Positions 1-9,293 of a stretch of 64,000 nucleotides of DNA are shown here, one piece after another. The first letter of the stretch is position 1. Every line of letters starts with the position of its first letter. The stretch is from Bacteroidota bacterium. GTDB lineage: Bacteria > Bacteroidota > Bacteroidia > AKYH767-A > OLB10. The stretch lies in NCBI GenBank assembly GCA_016722525.1, contig JADKJB010000032.1, positions 186,001 to 250,000 of the forward strand, read 5' to 3'. Both the position numbers and the translations under genes were made by a program. Below the pieces are notes generated by a model that saw only the letters and a program-made list of their open reading frames with translations, did not search any database and was not told where the DNA came from.

Positions 1-917
1 TGAATGCTTTAAATATCAAAAAGGCGATTACTACCAAAACTAAAGTAATTATGCCAGTTGATTTTGGAGGATTCCCTTGCGATTACGATCTCATAAATGG
101 AATCGTGACTGAAACTTCAGTCAAGAAGTTGTTTCAACCAAATTCAACTAATCAGCAATTGTTAGGCAGGATACTGATTTTGTCGGATGCCGCTCATTCG
201 ATTGGAGCAACTTACAAAGGTCGAAAAACCGGTGCGCTGGCAGATATTTCAGTGTTTTCTTTCCATGCTGTCAAAAATCTCACTACGGCAGAAGGTGGAG
301 CAATCGCGCTTAATTTACCTGAGCCTTTTGATAATATTGAAGTGTATAAATATCTTTGTATATATACACTTCATGGTCAGAATAAAGATGCACTTGCTAA
401 AATGCAGAAAGGTAACTGGAAGTATGACATTATTGAGGCCGGTTATAAATGCAACATGACTGATCTATCAGCAGCAATAGGTTTGGTGGAACTTGCCAGG
501 TATGATAGTGACATGATTCTTAAACGCAAATATATCTGCGAAAGCTATAGCGAATTTTTTAGTTCACAAAAATGGGCAATTGTCCCTCAGTTAAAGACTG
601 ATACTGCTGAATCATCCTATCACTTATATGCACTAAGAATTAAAAATTGTACTGAAACGCAACGTGATGCTATAATACAAAAAATATTTGATCAAAATGT
701 TTCAGTTAATGTGCATTTTATCCCATTGCCATTGCTGACATTTTATAAGAATTGCGGATTTAATATTTCTGATTATCCCAAAACTTATGAAATGTTTTCT
801 CAGGAAATTTCTTTACCTGTATTTTATGATTTGACCAATGAACAATTAGCTAAAGTTTGTGAAGCAGTGACATTAGCTGTTGAAGAAGTTTTGAGCATCT
901 CTGAAAAGGAAATTTAA
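1..917 (+). CDS. DegT/DnrJ/EryC1/StrS-family sugar aminotransferase (5' end outside window)
   Basis: This is the C-terminal part of a PLP-dependent aminotransferase of the DegT/DnrJ/EryC1/StrS family. Such enzymes transaminate nucleotide-linked keto-sugars in the cytoplasm during synthesis of surface polysaccharides. The reading frame is open from base 3, so the ATG at 51 is internal: the residues before it (ending KTKVIMPVDFGGFPCDYD) already match the family. The cofactor region is visible as DAAHSIGA, and the probable Schiff-base lysine lies in SFHAVKNLTTAEGGA (codon at 273-275). The C-terminal HFIPLP segment is also typical. It stops 3 bp before the sugar transferase gene, so the two are probably co-transcribed as the tail of a polysaccharide operon. 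The exact sugar substrate cannot be told from sequence. Confidence 0.9.
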   Translation, partial: NALNIKKAITTKTKVIMPVDFGGFPCDYDLINGIVTETSVKKLFQPNSTNQQLLGRILILSDAAHSIGATYKGRKTGALADISVFSFHAVKNLTTAEGGAIALNLPEPFDNIEVYKYLCIYTLHGQNKDALAKMQKGNWKYDIIEAGYKCNMTDLSAAIGLVELARYDSDMILKRKYICESYSEFFSSQKWAIVPQLKTDTAESSYHLYALRIKNCTETQRDAIIQKIFDQNVSVNVHFIPLPLLTFYKNCGFNISDYPKTYEMFSQEISLPVFYDLTNEQLAKVCEAVTLAVEEVLSISEKEI

Positions 918-920
918 CAA

Positions 921-1516
921 ATGGGAAAGCGGCTGTTTGATTTGGTACTTTCATTTTTTGTTTTGATTGTATTAGCTCCTTTATTTATTGTTATTGCATT
1001 TTCAATTTTGTTTTCAAGTAAAGGTCCTGTTTTTTATTTGCAAAATCGAGTGGGTTTAGATGGAGCTGATTTTAAAATATTTAAATTCAGGACGATGCAT
1101 GTAGGTGCAGATAGTTTTGGATTGTTGACTTTGGTGGACGCGATAGCAGAATTACTTCAACCGGTTTTTTTCTTGGAAAAGATAACATGGATGAATTGCC
1201 TCAGCTGTTGAATGTTTTTATTGGCAATATGAGTTTTGTAGGACCCAGACCTGAGGTCAGGAAATACGTGGCTATGTATAACTTGGATCAAAAAAAGGTG
1301 TTAACGGTTAAGCCGGGAATCACTGATTACGCATCCATTGAATATGCTAACGAAAATGAAATTTTAGGCAATGCTGCAGATCCGGAAAAAGAATACATTA
1401 CTGTAATTATGCCGGCAAAATTGAAGTTAAATCTAAAATATATTGATGAAAAAAGTTTTGTTACTGATTTAAAAATTTTAACCGCTACTCTGGTGAAGAT
1501 AGCGACTTCGGGTTAA
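921..1516 (+). CDS. Bacterial sugar transferase (undecaprenyl-phosphate sugar phosphotransferase), frameshifted
   Basis: This is a small initiating phosphoglycosyltransferase of the WcaJ/PglC type, which moves a sugar-1-phosphate from a nucleotide sugar to undecaprenyl phosphate at the inner membrane. One N-terminal membrane helix (about residues 10-32) is followed by the family motifs KFRTMH, MDELPQLLNV and MSFVGPRPE. The frame breaks at about 1127-1131. Reading ttgg-tggacgc with one more G restores LLTLGGRDSRITSTGFFLGK and gives a continuous protein of about 198 residues, the usual length for the short form. The two parts read alone are 921-1211 and 1187-1516. It starts 3 bp after the aminotransferase and its last 32 bp overlap the convergent downstream gene. 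The shift is probably a base-calling error; a true pseudogene is the alternative. Confidence 0.85.
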
Positions 1517-2396
1517 GGCAATTCAGTAATTCATTAATTTCTTCCACTTTATCCGGTTGACCCAATTTTTGCCAGGAAAAAGCAAGATTTCTGATTAATC
1601 TTTTAAGCATATCGATATTGGAACAGGGCTCATAAAAAATTCTGTTATATTCCATATCTACCTTTTTCAGAAATTCATCAATATCCGCTTTCCCAAAAAT
1701 ATTTCCCTTACTGAAAGCATTAATATAGAAGAGTATTCCTGCTTCCGGATAGGTATATTCGATAGGGCTATTGCCTCGAATATCCTGGTAGGCCAACACA
1801 AAATGTTCAGGCAAGTTAACTCCAAAAATAGGAATATCCAGTTGCTGTGCTATGATGGAATAAATTATGGATAAGAGCAACGGATTTCCTTTTTTTGATT
1901 CAAGAACCGTGTTGATAAAAGAATTTTGTGGTGCATGAAAGTTTGCAGTGTTACCGGCAAATCCATGAGTTTCAAAAAGTACTTTATTGAAAACTATAAC
2001 CTGTTCCTGAGGGGTCATTTGTTCATTTAGCTCGAGCCAGATATCTTTACGTATCTTATTCAAAGCCGCCCGTACTTTCTCCTCATCCAAGTCAGGATAT
2101 TGATAGCGCGCAATCAAAAGCGTTCCGGCAAGCAGGTCGTGAGAGCTTCCTTTAGCCCATCGGGTGAGATCTTGTTTTAAGCCAATTAATTGGATTTTAT
2201 GAACTATTGATTCAATACGCTCTTGCAATAAGGGGTTGAAAGCACTGCTCCATGCTTCCTCTAAAACAGGAATTACTTCTCTTCCAAATGACAGCAGTTG
2301 ATCTTGTATATGGGCATAAATCTCCGGATCATTGTCATCCAAAAGACTAATCATCGCTTTTATTTCCTGTTCTTTCGGCTCGGTCATTATGAACAC
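1485..2396 (-). CDS. Transglutaminase-like (Transglut_core2 / SirB1-type) protein
   Basis: The 303-residue protein belongs to the SirB1/Transglut_core2 family, whose members have a transglutaminase-like fold and often lack proven enzyme activity. The recognisable core is the segment NSFINTVLESKKGNPLLLSI followed by IPIFGVNLPEHFVLAY, with the conserved Asn-rich turn and the His of LPEHF. The first 100 residues are helical, and the protein has no signal peptide or membrane helix, so it is expected in the cytoplasm. Two close start codons (Met1 and Met4) are possible. It converges on and slightly overlaps the sugar transferase gene. The biological role of this family is not settled and I do not infer one. 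Confidence 0.8.
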   Translation of the reverse strand: MFIMTEPKEQEIKAMISLLDDNDPEIYAHIQDQLLSFGREVIPVLEEAWSSAFNPLLQERIESIVHKIQLIGLKQDLTRWAKGSSHDLLAGTLLIARYQYPDLDEEKVRAALNKIRKDIWLELNEQMTPQEQVIVFNKVLFETHGFAGNTANFHAPQNSFINTVLESKKGNPLLLSIIYSIIAQQLDIPIFGVNLPEHFVLAYQDIRGNSPIEYTYPEAGILFYINAFSKGNIFGKADIDEFLKKVDMEYNRIFYEPCSNIDMLKRLIRNLAFSWQKLGQPDKVEEINELLNCLNPKSLSSPE

Positions 2397-2442
2397 CTTT
2401 TAAACCTCTAATTTAATAAAAACTTATTTCGTTTGCGTTGGG

Positions 2443-3540
2443 TTACCCCCAAATTTTTCCAAAAATAATTTTCTTTAAATAGGCAGTAATTTTTAATTCA
2501 AAAAAATAATAGAACAAAAATGAAATAAGTATTGTCAGTAGAATAGCTAACATAAAAAATGCAATCGTATTTGTAAAGAAGTGCATATCAATTTTATCAA
2601 AAACAGTATGCAGGTAACTGAATATCAAAGGGTGTAACAGGTACATGGAAAATGACTGGTTGCCGAGTTTTACAATGGAATCAGGTAAAATGATTCCTTC
2701 AGTATGCAGGTCGTTAAGTAAAAAAGATGTTAATAAAAAACCACAGAAGAATAAATCATTGATGGCATTATATTCAATATTCAGAAATCCGGTGTAGTAG
2801 ATCAGAAATAATAGAATGGAAGCATAAAAACTATACCTGCTAAATGATTTGTTAATTTTAATTTTCGGTAGCAGTAGTCCTAACGTGACCCCAAAAACAA
2901 AATGAATCCATATAGGATTCGACATAAAATTTAAATACTCGAACTTATAGTTCCTGAATATAAGGTAATCGGAAGAGAGCACACTCCCGCTAAACAAGGG
3001 AATAAAGATCAATAAAATAGCAAAAACAACATACATAAACCAATAACGACGCGTACCAAACAGAATTGAAACGGCAAATAGGAAATAAAAGAGCATTTCA
3101 TAGTTTAATGTCCAGCCAACCTCAAGACAAGGCATTCCGTATTGAGGACCTTTTGTTGATGTAAACGGGGCAATAAAAAGTAGCGATTTCAATACCAGTG
3201 CCGATTGAGTAAAAAGATAGCCATCATTAATATCATCAGCAATATAAAAGAAGGTTATTAAATAGTATAATGGTAGTATTCTAATGAATCGATTCAGCAT
3301 AAATTTTACTGAATTATTTTTGAAATCATCTTTGATTTTATTGGTGGTATGAACCATAATATAACCACTAATCATAAAAAAAATCTGGACTCCAATCCAA
3401 CCATTGCCAAAAGCAATTTCACTCCAATCTGTGTTTATTGAAATTCTGAAATGATAGGCGCATACCAATAAAGCGGCAAACCCTCTGAGTGCCTGCATAT
3501 TTCTATACAGAACTTTTTCTTTCAGGGATTCCGGCTGCAT
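2443..3540 (-). CDS. Acyltransferase-3 family membrane protein (OafA/YrhL-like)
   Basis: The 365-residue protein has about ten hydrophobic helices and the acyltransferase-3 N-terminal signature: an Arg-Gly-Phe-Ala region (LRGFAALLV) followed by the catalytic-type His in CAYHFRIS. It also has FMISGYIM, FMLNRFIRILPLYYL and a C-terminal YLLHPLIF. Family members O-acetylate or O-acylate sugars of lipopolysaccharide, capsule or other envelope glycans at the inner membrane. It lies just downstream, on the opposite strand, of the polysaccharide genes at the window start, which fits surface-glycan decoration. The acceptor and acyl group cannot be predicted. The length is normal for a stand-alone transmembrane version without the extra SGNH domain. 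Confidence 0.88.
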   Translation of the reverse strand: MQPESLKEKVLYRNMQALRGFAALLVCAYHFRISINTDWSEIAFGNGWIGVQIFFMISGYIMVHTTNKIKDDFKNNSVKFMLNRFIRILPLYYLITFFYIADDINDGYLFTQSALVLKSLLFIAPFTSTKGPQYGMPCLEVGWTLNYEMLFYFLFAVSILFGTRRYWFMYVVFAILLIFIPLFSGSVLSSDYLIFRNYKFEYLNFMSNPIWIHFVFGVTLGLLLPKIKINKSFSRYSFYASILLFLIYYTGFLNIEYNAINDLFFCGFLLTSFLLNDLHTEGIILPDSIVKLGNQSFSMYLLHPLIFSYLHTVFDKIDMHFFTNTIAFFMLAILLTILISFLFYYFFELKITAYLKKIIFGKIWG

Positions 3541-3556
3541 ATTTTAGTGAAAAATA

Positions 3557-4957
3557 CTACATCGATTTAATCTCTGCAACCAGTTTGGTTAGTACGGCTT
3601 TCGCATCGCCAAAAAGCATACTGGTTTTAGGGTCGTAAAATAACTCATTTTCAATTCCTGCATAACCTGCATTCATAGAACTTTTATTTACTAAAATATG
3701 CTGCGCATTTTCTACATCTAAAATTGGCATTCCATAAATAGGGGAGGCCGGATCATTTTTAGCAGCCGGATTAACTACATCATTTGCACCAACAACCAGT
3801 ACCACATCTGTTGAGTTAAATTCAGGATTTATTTCTTCCATCTCAACGAGCTTTCCATAGTCTACATTTGATTCAGCTAGTAGCACATTCATATGTCCTG
3901 GCATTCGGCCTGCAACAGGGTGAATGGCATATTTTACTTCTACTCCACGCTCTTCCAGTAAATTCTCCAGTTCATGTATTACATGCTGCGCCTGTGCAAC
4001 AGCCAATCCATATCCTGGTACAATTACCACCTTTTTTGAATAGTTCATCAAGGTGGCAGCATCACTGATTGTAATGTCCTTTATACTTCCGTTAACGGAT
4101 GATGTTCCAGCAGCAGCAGCGTCTGAATTGCCGAATGCACCGAATATTACATTGGAAAGTGGTCTGTTCATAGCTTTGCACATGACTATAGTGAGTAACG
4201 TACCTGCCGATCCAACAAGGATGCCTCCTGTCAACATCACTTTATTGCCATATAAAAACCCTCCAAAGGCTGCAGCAAGTCCTGTAAAAGAGTTAAGAAG
4301 CGAAATTACAACAGGCATATCGGCACCGCCTATAGGAATAACAAACATAATTCCATAAAACAAAGCGGCTGCAAATAAAAGATAAAGTAACACATTGCTT
4401 GAGGTTCCACTGAAAATCATATACCCTGCATAAGCTAATACTCCAATTAGAATGGCACTATTAATAATGTTGTAGGAAGGAAGTCTGATGGGTTTGTTCA
4501 TGGTCCCGTTTAATTTCAGAAAAGCAATAACACTTCCTGAAAAAGATACACTACCTATGATCATTCCCATGATTACTGCAATCTGAGGGCCGGTGTTGCC
4601 AACATTGTGTTGAAATTCCATCAAACCAATTAAAGCAGCGCAAGCACCACCCATTCCATTAAACATAGAAACCAGTTCAGGCATCTTTGTCATCTGAACT
4701 TTTTTGGCTGTCATCCATCCAATGATAGTTCCAATACCTATCCCCAAAAATATTAAGCCAACTTTAATTGGCTCACGGCTGGTAAAACCTTCGCCATTTT
4801 CATAAAGAAAAATAGTCCCGATTATAGCAAGCGTCATTCCTCCGGCTGCAATCAAATTTCCTTTCCTCGCTGATTTAGGATTACTCATCATTTTCAAACC
4901 TATCACAAAAGTGACAGATGCGATCAGATAGGTTACTTCAAGTATATTGTTGTTCAT
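3557..4957 (-). CDS. pntB: NAD(P) transhydrogenase subunit beta
   Basis: PntB is the membrane beta subunit of the proton-translocating nicotinamide nucleotide transhydrogenase, which couples hydride transfer from NADH to NADP+ with proton entry. The N-terminal part (about residues 1-270) has many transmembrane helices, including the polar segment FNGMGGACAALIG. The C-terminal part is the NADP(H)-binding domain III, with VIVPGYGLAVAQAQ at about residue 310 and GANDVVNPAA at about 387. The length (466 aa) is typical. It is the last gene of a pntAa-pntAb-pntB operon on the minus strand. No defect is visible. Confidence 0.97.
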   Translation of the reverse strand: MNNNILEVTYLIASVTFVIGLKMMSNPKSARKGNLIAAGGMTLAIIGTIFLYENGEGFTSREPIKVGLIFLGIGIGTIIGWMTAKKVQMTKMPELVSMFNGMGGACAALIGLMEFQHNVGNTGPQIAVIMGMIIGSVSFSGSVIAFLKLNGTMNKPIRLPSYNIINSAILIGVLAYAGYMIFSGTSSNVLLYLLFAAALFYGIMFVIPIGGADMPVVISLLNSFTGLAAAFGGFLYGNKVMLTGGILVGSAGTLLTIVMCKAMNRPLSNVIFGAFGNSDAAAAGTSSVNGSIKDITISDAATLMNYSKKVVIVPGYGLAVAQAQHVIHELENLLEERGVEVKYAIHPVAGRMPGHMNVLLAESNVDYGKLVEMEEINPEFNSTDVVLVVGANDVVNPAAKNDPASPIYGMPILDVENAQHILVNKSSMNAGYAGIENELFYDPKTSMLFGDAKAVLTKLVAEIKSM

Positions 4958-4998
4958 ATTTTTATTGTGAATAGAAAGTAATTTAAAGCGGCAATTAT

Positions 4999-5306
4999 TT
5001 ATTTTTTCTTTTTAAACATTTCAAGCATTCTGTCAGTAACCACAAATCCACCCACTACATTGAGCGTTCCAAGAATTACTGCAATGAAGCCAAGTAAAAG
5101 AGCTCCGTAATTAGTTGCTGCTACATCCAGCATCACTATAATTGCTCCAACAACAACAACGCCGTGAATGGCATTAGCACCGCTCATAAGTGGTGTATGT
5201 AAAACTGTTGGGACCCTACCGATTACCTCAATGCCTACAAAATTGAAAGTATAACAAAATAAAATATTTCTCTGTTTGAGCCTATGAATTCTAGAATAAT
5301 TTCCAT
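4999..5306 (-). CDS. pntAB: NAD(P) transhydrogenase subunit alpha, membrane part (PntAb), frameshifted
   Basis: This small protein carries the transmembrane segments that in fused enzymes form the C-terminus of the alpha subunit. It contributes to the proton channel with PntB. The typical segments RVPTVLHTPLMSGANAIHG and VGGFVVTDRMLEMF are clear. The natural start is the ATG at 5306 (MEIILEFIGSNREIFYF), which reads out of frame with the rest. One T missing in the ctttc run, at plus positions 5247-5249, explains the break; restoring it gives ...VILFNFVGIEV and a 102-residue protein of normal length. The uninterrupted frame upstream to 5319 (MYQSNGN...) is an artefact of the shift. It sits between pntAa and pntB. 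Confidence 0.9.
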
Positions 5307-5337
5307 TTGATTGATACAATTTAGTTAATGAACCTGT

Positions 5338-6459
5338 TTATTTTTTTTGAAGTGCCGGATGCACCACCACTCCATTGTGAGTGATGAGCGAACCTTTAGT
5401 AATTTCTTCATCCAATTCCCATTTAAAACCCTCTTTTGTGGCAAGGTGTAGCAGGAAAGTTTGAATGTTTTTAGCATACAGCTCGCTGGCATTTAGTGAT
5501 AACATACTAGGCAGATTAGACTCTCCAATAATTGTTACCCCATGTTTGATCACGGTCTTATTTAATTCACTGAGAGGGCAATTTCCCCCTTGTTCAACAG
5601 CCATATCAACAATCACCGAACCTAACCTCATATTTTTTACCATTTCTTCAGTAATAAGAACCGGTGCTTTTTTTCCGGGAATTAAAGCCGTTGTAATTAC
5701 CAGATCAGCTTCTGAGACATGCTTGAAAATAAGCTCTTGTTGTTTTTTTAGAAATTCCTCTGACACAGATTTAACGTAACCACCTTCAGTCGTTATACTG
5801 GTATCACCTGCAACTTCAATAAATTTACCTCCAAGTGACTCTACCTGTTCTTTGGTTTCAGGACGGATGTCGGAAACCAATACAATAGCTCCTAATCTTT
5901 TTGCGGTTGCTACAGCCTGCAGGCCAGCAACCCCGGCTCCCATAATCACTATTTTACAAGGTTTAATTGTTCCGGCTGCCGTCATCATCATTGGAAAAAT
6001 TTTGCCCAATGCATTGGCTCCTAACAATACTGTTTTATAACCGGCGAGATTGCTTTGAGAACTGAGTGCATCCATTTTCTGCGCCCTGGATATACGTGGA
6101 ATGGCATCCATGGAAAAACTTGAAATGCCTGCTTTTACACAAGCCTCCACCAAATCAGTGTTGGTGGCTGCCCACATGAATGAAATCAGGGTAGCCCCTT
6201 TTTTCATCATAGCAACTTCATTTAGCAGGGGGGCATTTACTTTTAATATGATATCAGCAGTACTATAAACAGCATTTTCATTCGGCGCTATGGTAGCTCC
6301 AACGGAACTGTAATCCTGATCTGAGAAAAAGGAGCCTTTTCCTGCATCGGCTTGAATTAGTACTTCAAATCCTGCACTGATAAGGTTTTTAGTTACTTCG
6401 GGCGAAATAGCCACTCTTAATTCGCGTTCTTTGGTTTCCTTTGGGATTCCTATTTTCAT
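5338..6459 (-). CDS. pntAA: NAD(P) transhydrogenase subunit alpha, soluble NAD(H)-binding part (PntAa)
   Basis: The 373-residue protein is the NAD(H)-binding domain I of transhydrogenase, with alanine-dehydrogenase/PNT N- and C-terminal folds. It starts MKIGIPKETKERELRVAISP, a near-diagnostic N-terminus. The nucleotide-binding Rossmann motif is GAGVAGLQAVATAKRLGA at about residue 172, followed by SDIRPETKEQVESLGGKF. The enzyme is split into three genes here (Aa, Ab, B), an arrangement known from several bacteria. It is the first gene of the operon. A TTTG at about 6520 on the minus strand resembles a -33 element, but no good -7 element follows it. Confidence 0.96.
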   Translation of the reverse strand: MKIGIPKETKERELRVAISPEVTKNLISAGFEVLIQADAGKGSFFSDQDYSSVGATIAPNENAVYSTADIILKVNAPLLNEVAMMKKGATLISFMWAATNTDLVEACVKAGISSFSMDAIPRISRAQKMDALSSQSNLAGYKTVLLGANALGKIFPMMMTAAGTIKPCKIVIMGAGVAGLQAVATAKRLGAIVLVSDIRPETKEQVESLGGKFIEVAGDTSITTEGGYVKSVSEEFLKKQQELIFKHVSEADLVITTALIPGKKAPVLITEEMVKNMRLGSVIVDMAVEQGGNCPLSELNKTVIKHGVTIIGESNLPSMLSLNASELYAKNIQTFLLHLATKEGFKWELDEEITKGSLITHNGVVVHPALQKK

Positions 6460-6665
6460 TTATAATTATTTTTAAATGGGAAAATCCGACTCCTTATGAT
6501 AGGGTTTTTTCGGAATTTTGCAAAGGAAACGATTTAAAACGAGCTATCAAAGGGAAAACGTTTCTTAAATAGTCGTTTTTTACCATCTAACTGTTTGTAA
6601 CTTAATTTGTTTAAATAAAAAAGTGGGAATGGCGATTAATAGCCTTCCTATTAGGGAATTTGCAA

Positions 6666-6673
6666 TACTTTTG
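6666..6673 (+). promoter_or_regulatory. Candidate Bacteroidota -7 element (TACTTTTG)
   Basis: TACTTTTG matches the Bacteroidota TAnnTTTG consensus exactly. It lies 23 bp upstream of the ATG at 6697, leaving a leader of about 15-17 nt. No clear -33 TTTG is at the expected distance, so this is a motif match only. Confidence 0.4.
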
Positions 6674-6696
6674 CTGAAAACAATCCTACTGATTAA

Positions 6697-6981
6697 ATGA
6701 TAAAATATACACCTCAGCTTTTAAAGAAAATAGAGGAAGCCTTTGAAGAAAATGGCTATAAGGTTCGCTACGAAAAGGGTAATTTCAAATCTGGTTATTG
6801 TATTATTGAAGACCGTAAAATTGTTGTTATCAATAAATTTTCCGCTATCGAAAACAGGATCATTTCTTTGATTGAAATATTAAAAACTATTGCTGAACCC
6901 AACAATTTTGATGGGGAAAAGTTTGAACAAATAAAAAAACTCTGGGAGAAAGAGTTAAAGGTGGAGGAACCCTCCGAGTGA
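6697..6981 (+). CDS. Small conserved hypothetical protein
   Basis: This 94-residue, charged, soluble protein has no signal peptide or membrane helix. It starts MIKYTPQLLKKIEEAFEENG and has a short beta-rich centre (GYCIIEDRKIVVINKF). I recognise it only as a small uncharacterised protein of a kind found in Bacteroidota. Its stop codon overlaps the GTG start of the next gene by 4 bp (GTGA), so the two are translationally coupled, which hints at a shared process with the MBL-fold enzyme. No function can be assigned. Confidence 0.75.
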   Translation: MIKYTPQLLKKIEEAFEENGYKVRYEKGNFKSGYCIIEDRKIVVINKFSAIENRIISLIEILKTIAEPNNFDGEKFEQIKKLWEKELKVEEPSE

Positions 6982-7739
6982 AAATTACTTTTTTAGGAAC
7001 AGGAACCTCTCAAGGTGTTCCGGTAATCGCTTGTAATTGTCGGGTTTGTTCTTCTCAAAATCCTAAAGACAAAAGATTACGAAGTGCTATTCTCATTGAA
7101 CATGAAGGCACTAGCGTTGTCATAGATTCCGGACCTGATTTCCGGCAACAAATGCTCAGATCCAAAGTGCATCATATCGCCGGACTTGTTTTTACGCACG
7201 AGCATAAAGATCATATTGCTGGAATGGATGATATCAGAGCATTCAATTACATTCACAAAGAGAAAGTCAATATCTATGCAACTCTAGGAGTGCAGGAAGC
7301 TATGCATCGTGAATTTCCTTATATTTTTGCTGATTTTAAATATCCGGGTGTACCTGAAGTCGAAATGCATACCATTGGTAAGCAGCCTTTCACTATAGGA
7401 AATATTACATTAACTCCTATTGAGGTATTGCATTATCGTTTACCTGTTTTAGGCTTCCGAATTGGTGATTTTACCTATATTACTGATGCCAATTACATCC
7501 CTAAAGAGTCGATGGAGCAAATAAAAGGATCAAAAGTTCTGGTCATTAATGCCCTTCGGAGAGAGCCTCATGTTTCACATTTTACTCTCCATGAAGCGCT
7601 TCAAATTATAGACAAAATAGGGCCCGAACAGGCCTTCCTGACTCATATTTCGCATCAGTTAGGTTTGAACGACGATGTGGATGCTGAATTGCCTGTGCAC
7701 ATCAAATGTGCATATGATGAATTGGTCTTGGAGCTTTAG
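6978..7739 (+). CDS. MBL-fold metallohydrolase (PhnP-like)
   Basis: The 253-residue metallo-beta-lactamase-fold hydrolase resembles the PhnP cyclic phosphodiesterase group. It has GTGTSQGVP near the N-terminus, the structural-zinc cysteines C19, C21 and C24 (CNCRVC), and the catalytic metal motif H74-x-H76-x-D78-H79. Later ligand segments include YITDANYI and FLTHISHQLG. Members of this group hydrolyse phosphodiesters, some with nucleotide substrates; the substrate here is unknown. Translation starts at a GTG inside the stop of the preceding small gene. Its TAG stop abuts the stop of the convergent ybaB gene with no spacer. Confidence 0.9.
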   Translation: MKITFLGTGTSQGVPVIACNCRVCSSQNPKDKRLRSAILIEHEGTSVVIDSGPDFRQQMLRSKVHHIAGLVFTHEHKDHIAGMDDIRAFNYIHKEKVNIYATLGVQEAMHREFPYIFADFKYPGVPEVEMHTIGKQPFTIGNITLTPIEVLHYRLPVLGFRIGDFTYITDANYIPKESMEQIKGSKVLVINALRREPHVSHFTLHEALQIIDKIGPEQAFLTHISHQLGLNDDVDAELPVHIKCAYDELVLEL

Positions 7740-8054
7740 TTAAAATAATCCGGGTATATCAGGAAGAATTCCTTTTCCTGCAGATTTCATTTCACTATCT
7801 GAAACATTTTGTGCTTTTTCATTTGCACGGTTAATAGCCAGCTCCAGCAGTTCTTCTAGCTCATTTTTTCGATCAATTGACATCATTCGATCAGAAATTG
7901 CTATTGTTTTTACCAAACGGTTTCCTGTCATAATAACTTTTACATTTCCTTCGCCTGCTTCACCTTCAACTGTAATTGTATCAAGCCTTGCTTTAATCGT
8001 ATCCATTGCTTTTTTCACTTCTCCAAGTTTTCCAAGCATATCAAACATACCCAT
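7740..8054 (-). CDS. YbaB/EbfC family nucleoid-associated protein
   Basis: The product is a 104-residue DNA-binding protein of the YbaB/EbfC family, small dimers that coat DNA. The sequence has the expected MFDMLGKLGEVKKAM start, a central beta-rich part (EGNVKVIMTGNRLVKTIAIS) and a C-terminal helix ending in SAGKGILPDIPGLF. I chose the start at 8054 (MGMFDML); the frame is open to 8129, but the extra 25 residues do not look like the family. The usual dnaX/recR neighbours are absent. It lies about 115 bp downstream of the endonuclease IV gene on the same strand. Confidence 0.9.
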   Translation of the reverse strand: MGMFDMLGKLGEVKKAMDTIKARLDTITVEGEAGEGNVKVIMTGNRLVKTIAISDRMMSIDRKNELEELLELAINRANEKAQNVSDSEMKSAGKGILPDIPGLF

Positions 8055-8169
8055 TTTGTTGTGATTTAAATTGTTGTAATTAATACTAAAATTAGATTTT
8101 ACTCTTAAATTGGAGGAAGCCGATTGCAATTTATTTTAGACATTTCGCAAAAAAATTGAATTAACAATA

Positions 8170-9003
8170 TTATTTATGGACAGTAGATTTTAATAATTCA
8201 ATATTAATTTTATCCCAATCGTCTTCTTTCGGGGTTTCAATAACCTTAGGAATATGTTCGAAGTTATTCATAATATATTTAAAGGGCACAATTCCAATTT
8301 TTCCTTTACCAATATTTTCGTGACGATCAAGATGAGTTCCCAGGTCGCCTTTACTATCATTTAAATGGAAAACTTTCAACTTATCCAAACCAAGAATCTC
8401 ATCAAACTTTTCGAATGTTTCCTTGATACCGTTTTCTGAACGTATGTCATAACCCGCTGCAAAGGCATGGCAGGTATCAAAACAATACCCAATCCGGTCA
8501 CTTTTAACAAGGTCATAAATTTGTTTCAGGTTTTCAAAACTCCCACCTAAGCTGGTACCCTGACCGGCAGTATTTTCAAGTAAAATCATTACTTTACTTC
8601 CTGCAGTATTTTGCAAAACGGTATTTAGGCCGGCCGCAATTTTTTGGATAGCCAGTTCGAAATCCTGACTTCCTGCGGCACCAGGGTGAAGCACACAATA
8701 TGCTAAGCCTAACTCGCTGCATCTTTCCACTTCGTGTGTTAATGCAACTATTGATTTCACTAAAATTTCATTGTTTTCAGCTGCCAGATTGATCAGGTAA
8801 GAACAGTGTGAAAAAGCCACTTTGACATCAGAAGTCTTTGCAGCTTCCTTAAATGCCATACTTTCTTCCTTTGAAATTTCTTTAGCATTCCACTGCCTTT
8901 GATTTCTTGAGAAAAATTTGCATTGCCGTGATACCTAAAATTTTCGCTTCTTCAAACGACTTTTCCAGTCCACCGAAACAGAACAATGTACACCAAGTAA
9001 CAT
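8170..9003 (-). CDS. nfo: Endonuclease IV (AP endonuclease), two compensating frameshifts
   Basis: Endonuclease IV cuts DNA at abasic sites and processes damaged 3' ends in base excision repair, using three metal ions. The metal-ligand motifs are visible: VLHPGA, LLENTAGQGTSLGG, GYCFDTCHAFAAGYD and HLNDSKGDLGTHLDRHENIG. The uninterrupted frame (8170-8859) lacks the N-terminus, but the missing part is present upstream. From the ATG at 9003 the frame reads MLLGVHCSVS. One missing G at about 8972-8975 and one extra T at 8912-8916 then restore GGLEKSFEEAKILGITAMQIF and SRNQRQWNAKEISK. The reconstructed protein has 277 residues, the normal length. The two opposite one-base changes in short runs argue for read errors. 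Confidence 0.9.
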
Positions 9004-9264
9004 AAATAATAAATTTAAATTTCAGCCACAAATAATTAGTAAATTGAAACAAAAATACGAATAAACTATATTTAATAACGGGCTTTGCAGGGAGATAAGG
9101 TTGATTTTTATTGACATGGCTTCCAATTGAATTGTTTTAATAAAGCAAACCAATGTCAGTTTGTTCTTTAACAGCAGTTTAAAAAGGGTAAGTTTTCTAT
9201 CCGGCTATTTCATACAAAGAAAAGGTAGTTTTAAATGGATACTATTTAGTTCGATTAAACCGCT

Positions 9265-9272
9265 TACATTTG
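9265..9272 (+). promoter_or_regulatory. Candidate Bacteroidota -7 element (TACATTTG)
   Basis: TACATTTG fits TAnnTTTG and lies 21 bp upstream of the ATG at 9294. It supports that ATG rather than the TTG at 9270, which is inside the element. A motif match only. Confidence 0.42.
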
Positions 9273-9293
9273 TTTTCAGAAAAATATTTACAT

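Noticed and set aside
921..1516. Programmed ribosomal frameshift as explanation for the split genes
   Set aside because: No slippery heptamer with a downstream pseudoknot stands out, and the breaks occur in many unrelated families that never use frameshifting.
3868..4358. Plus-strand open frames opposite pntB
   Set aside because: They mirror the conserved minus-strand coding sequence of pntB; low-stop antisense frames are expected and have no family features.
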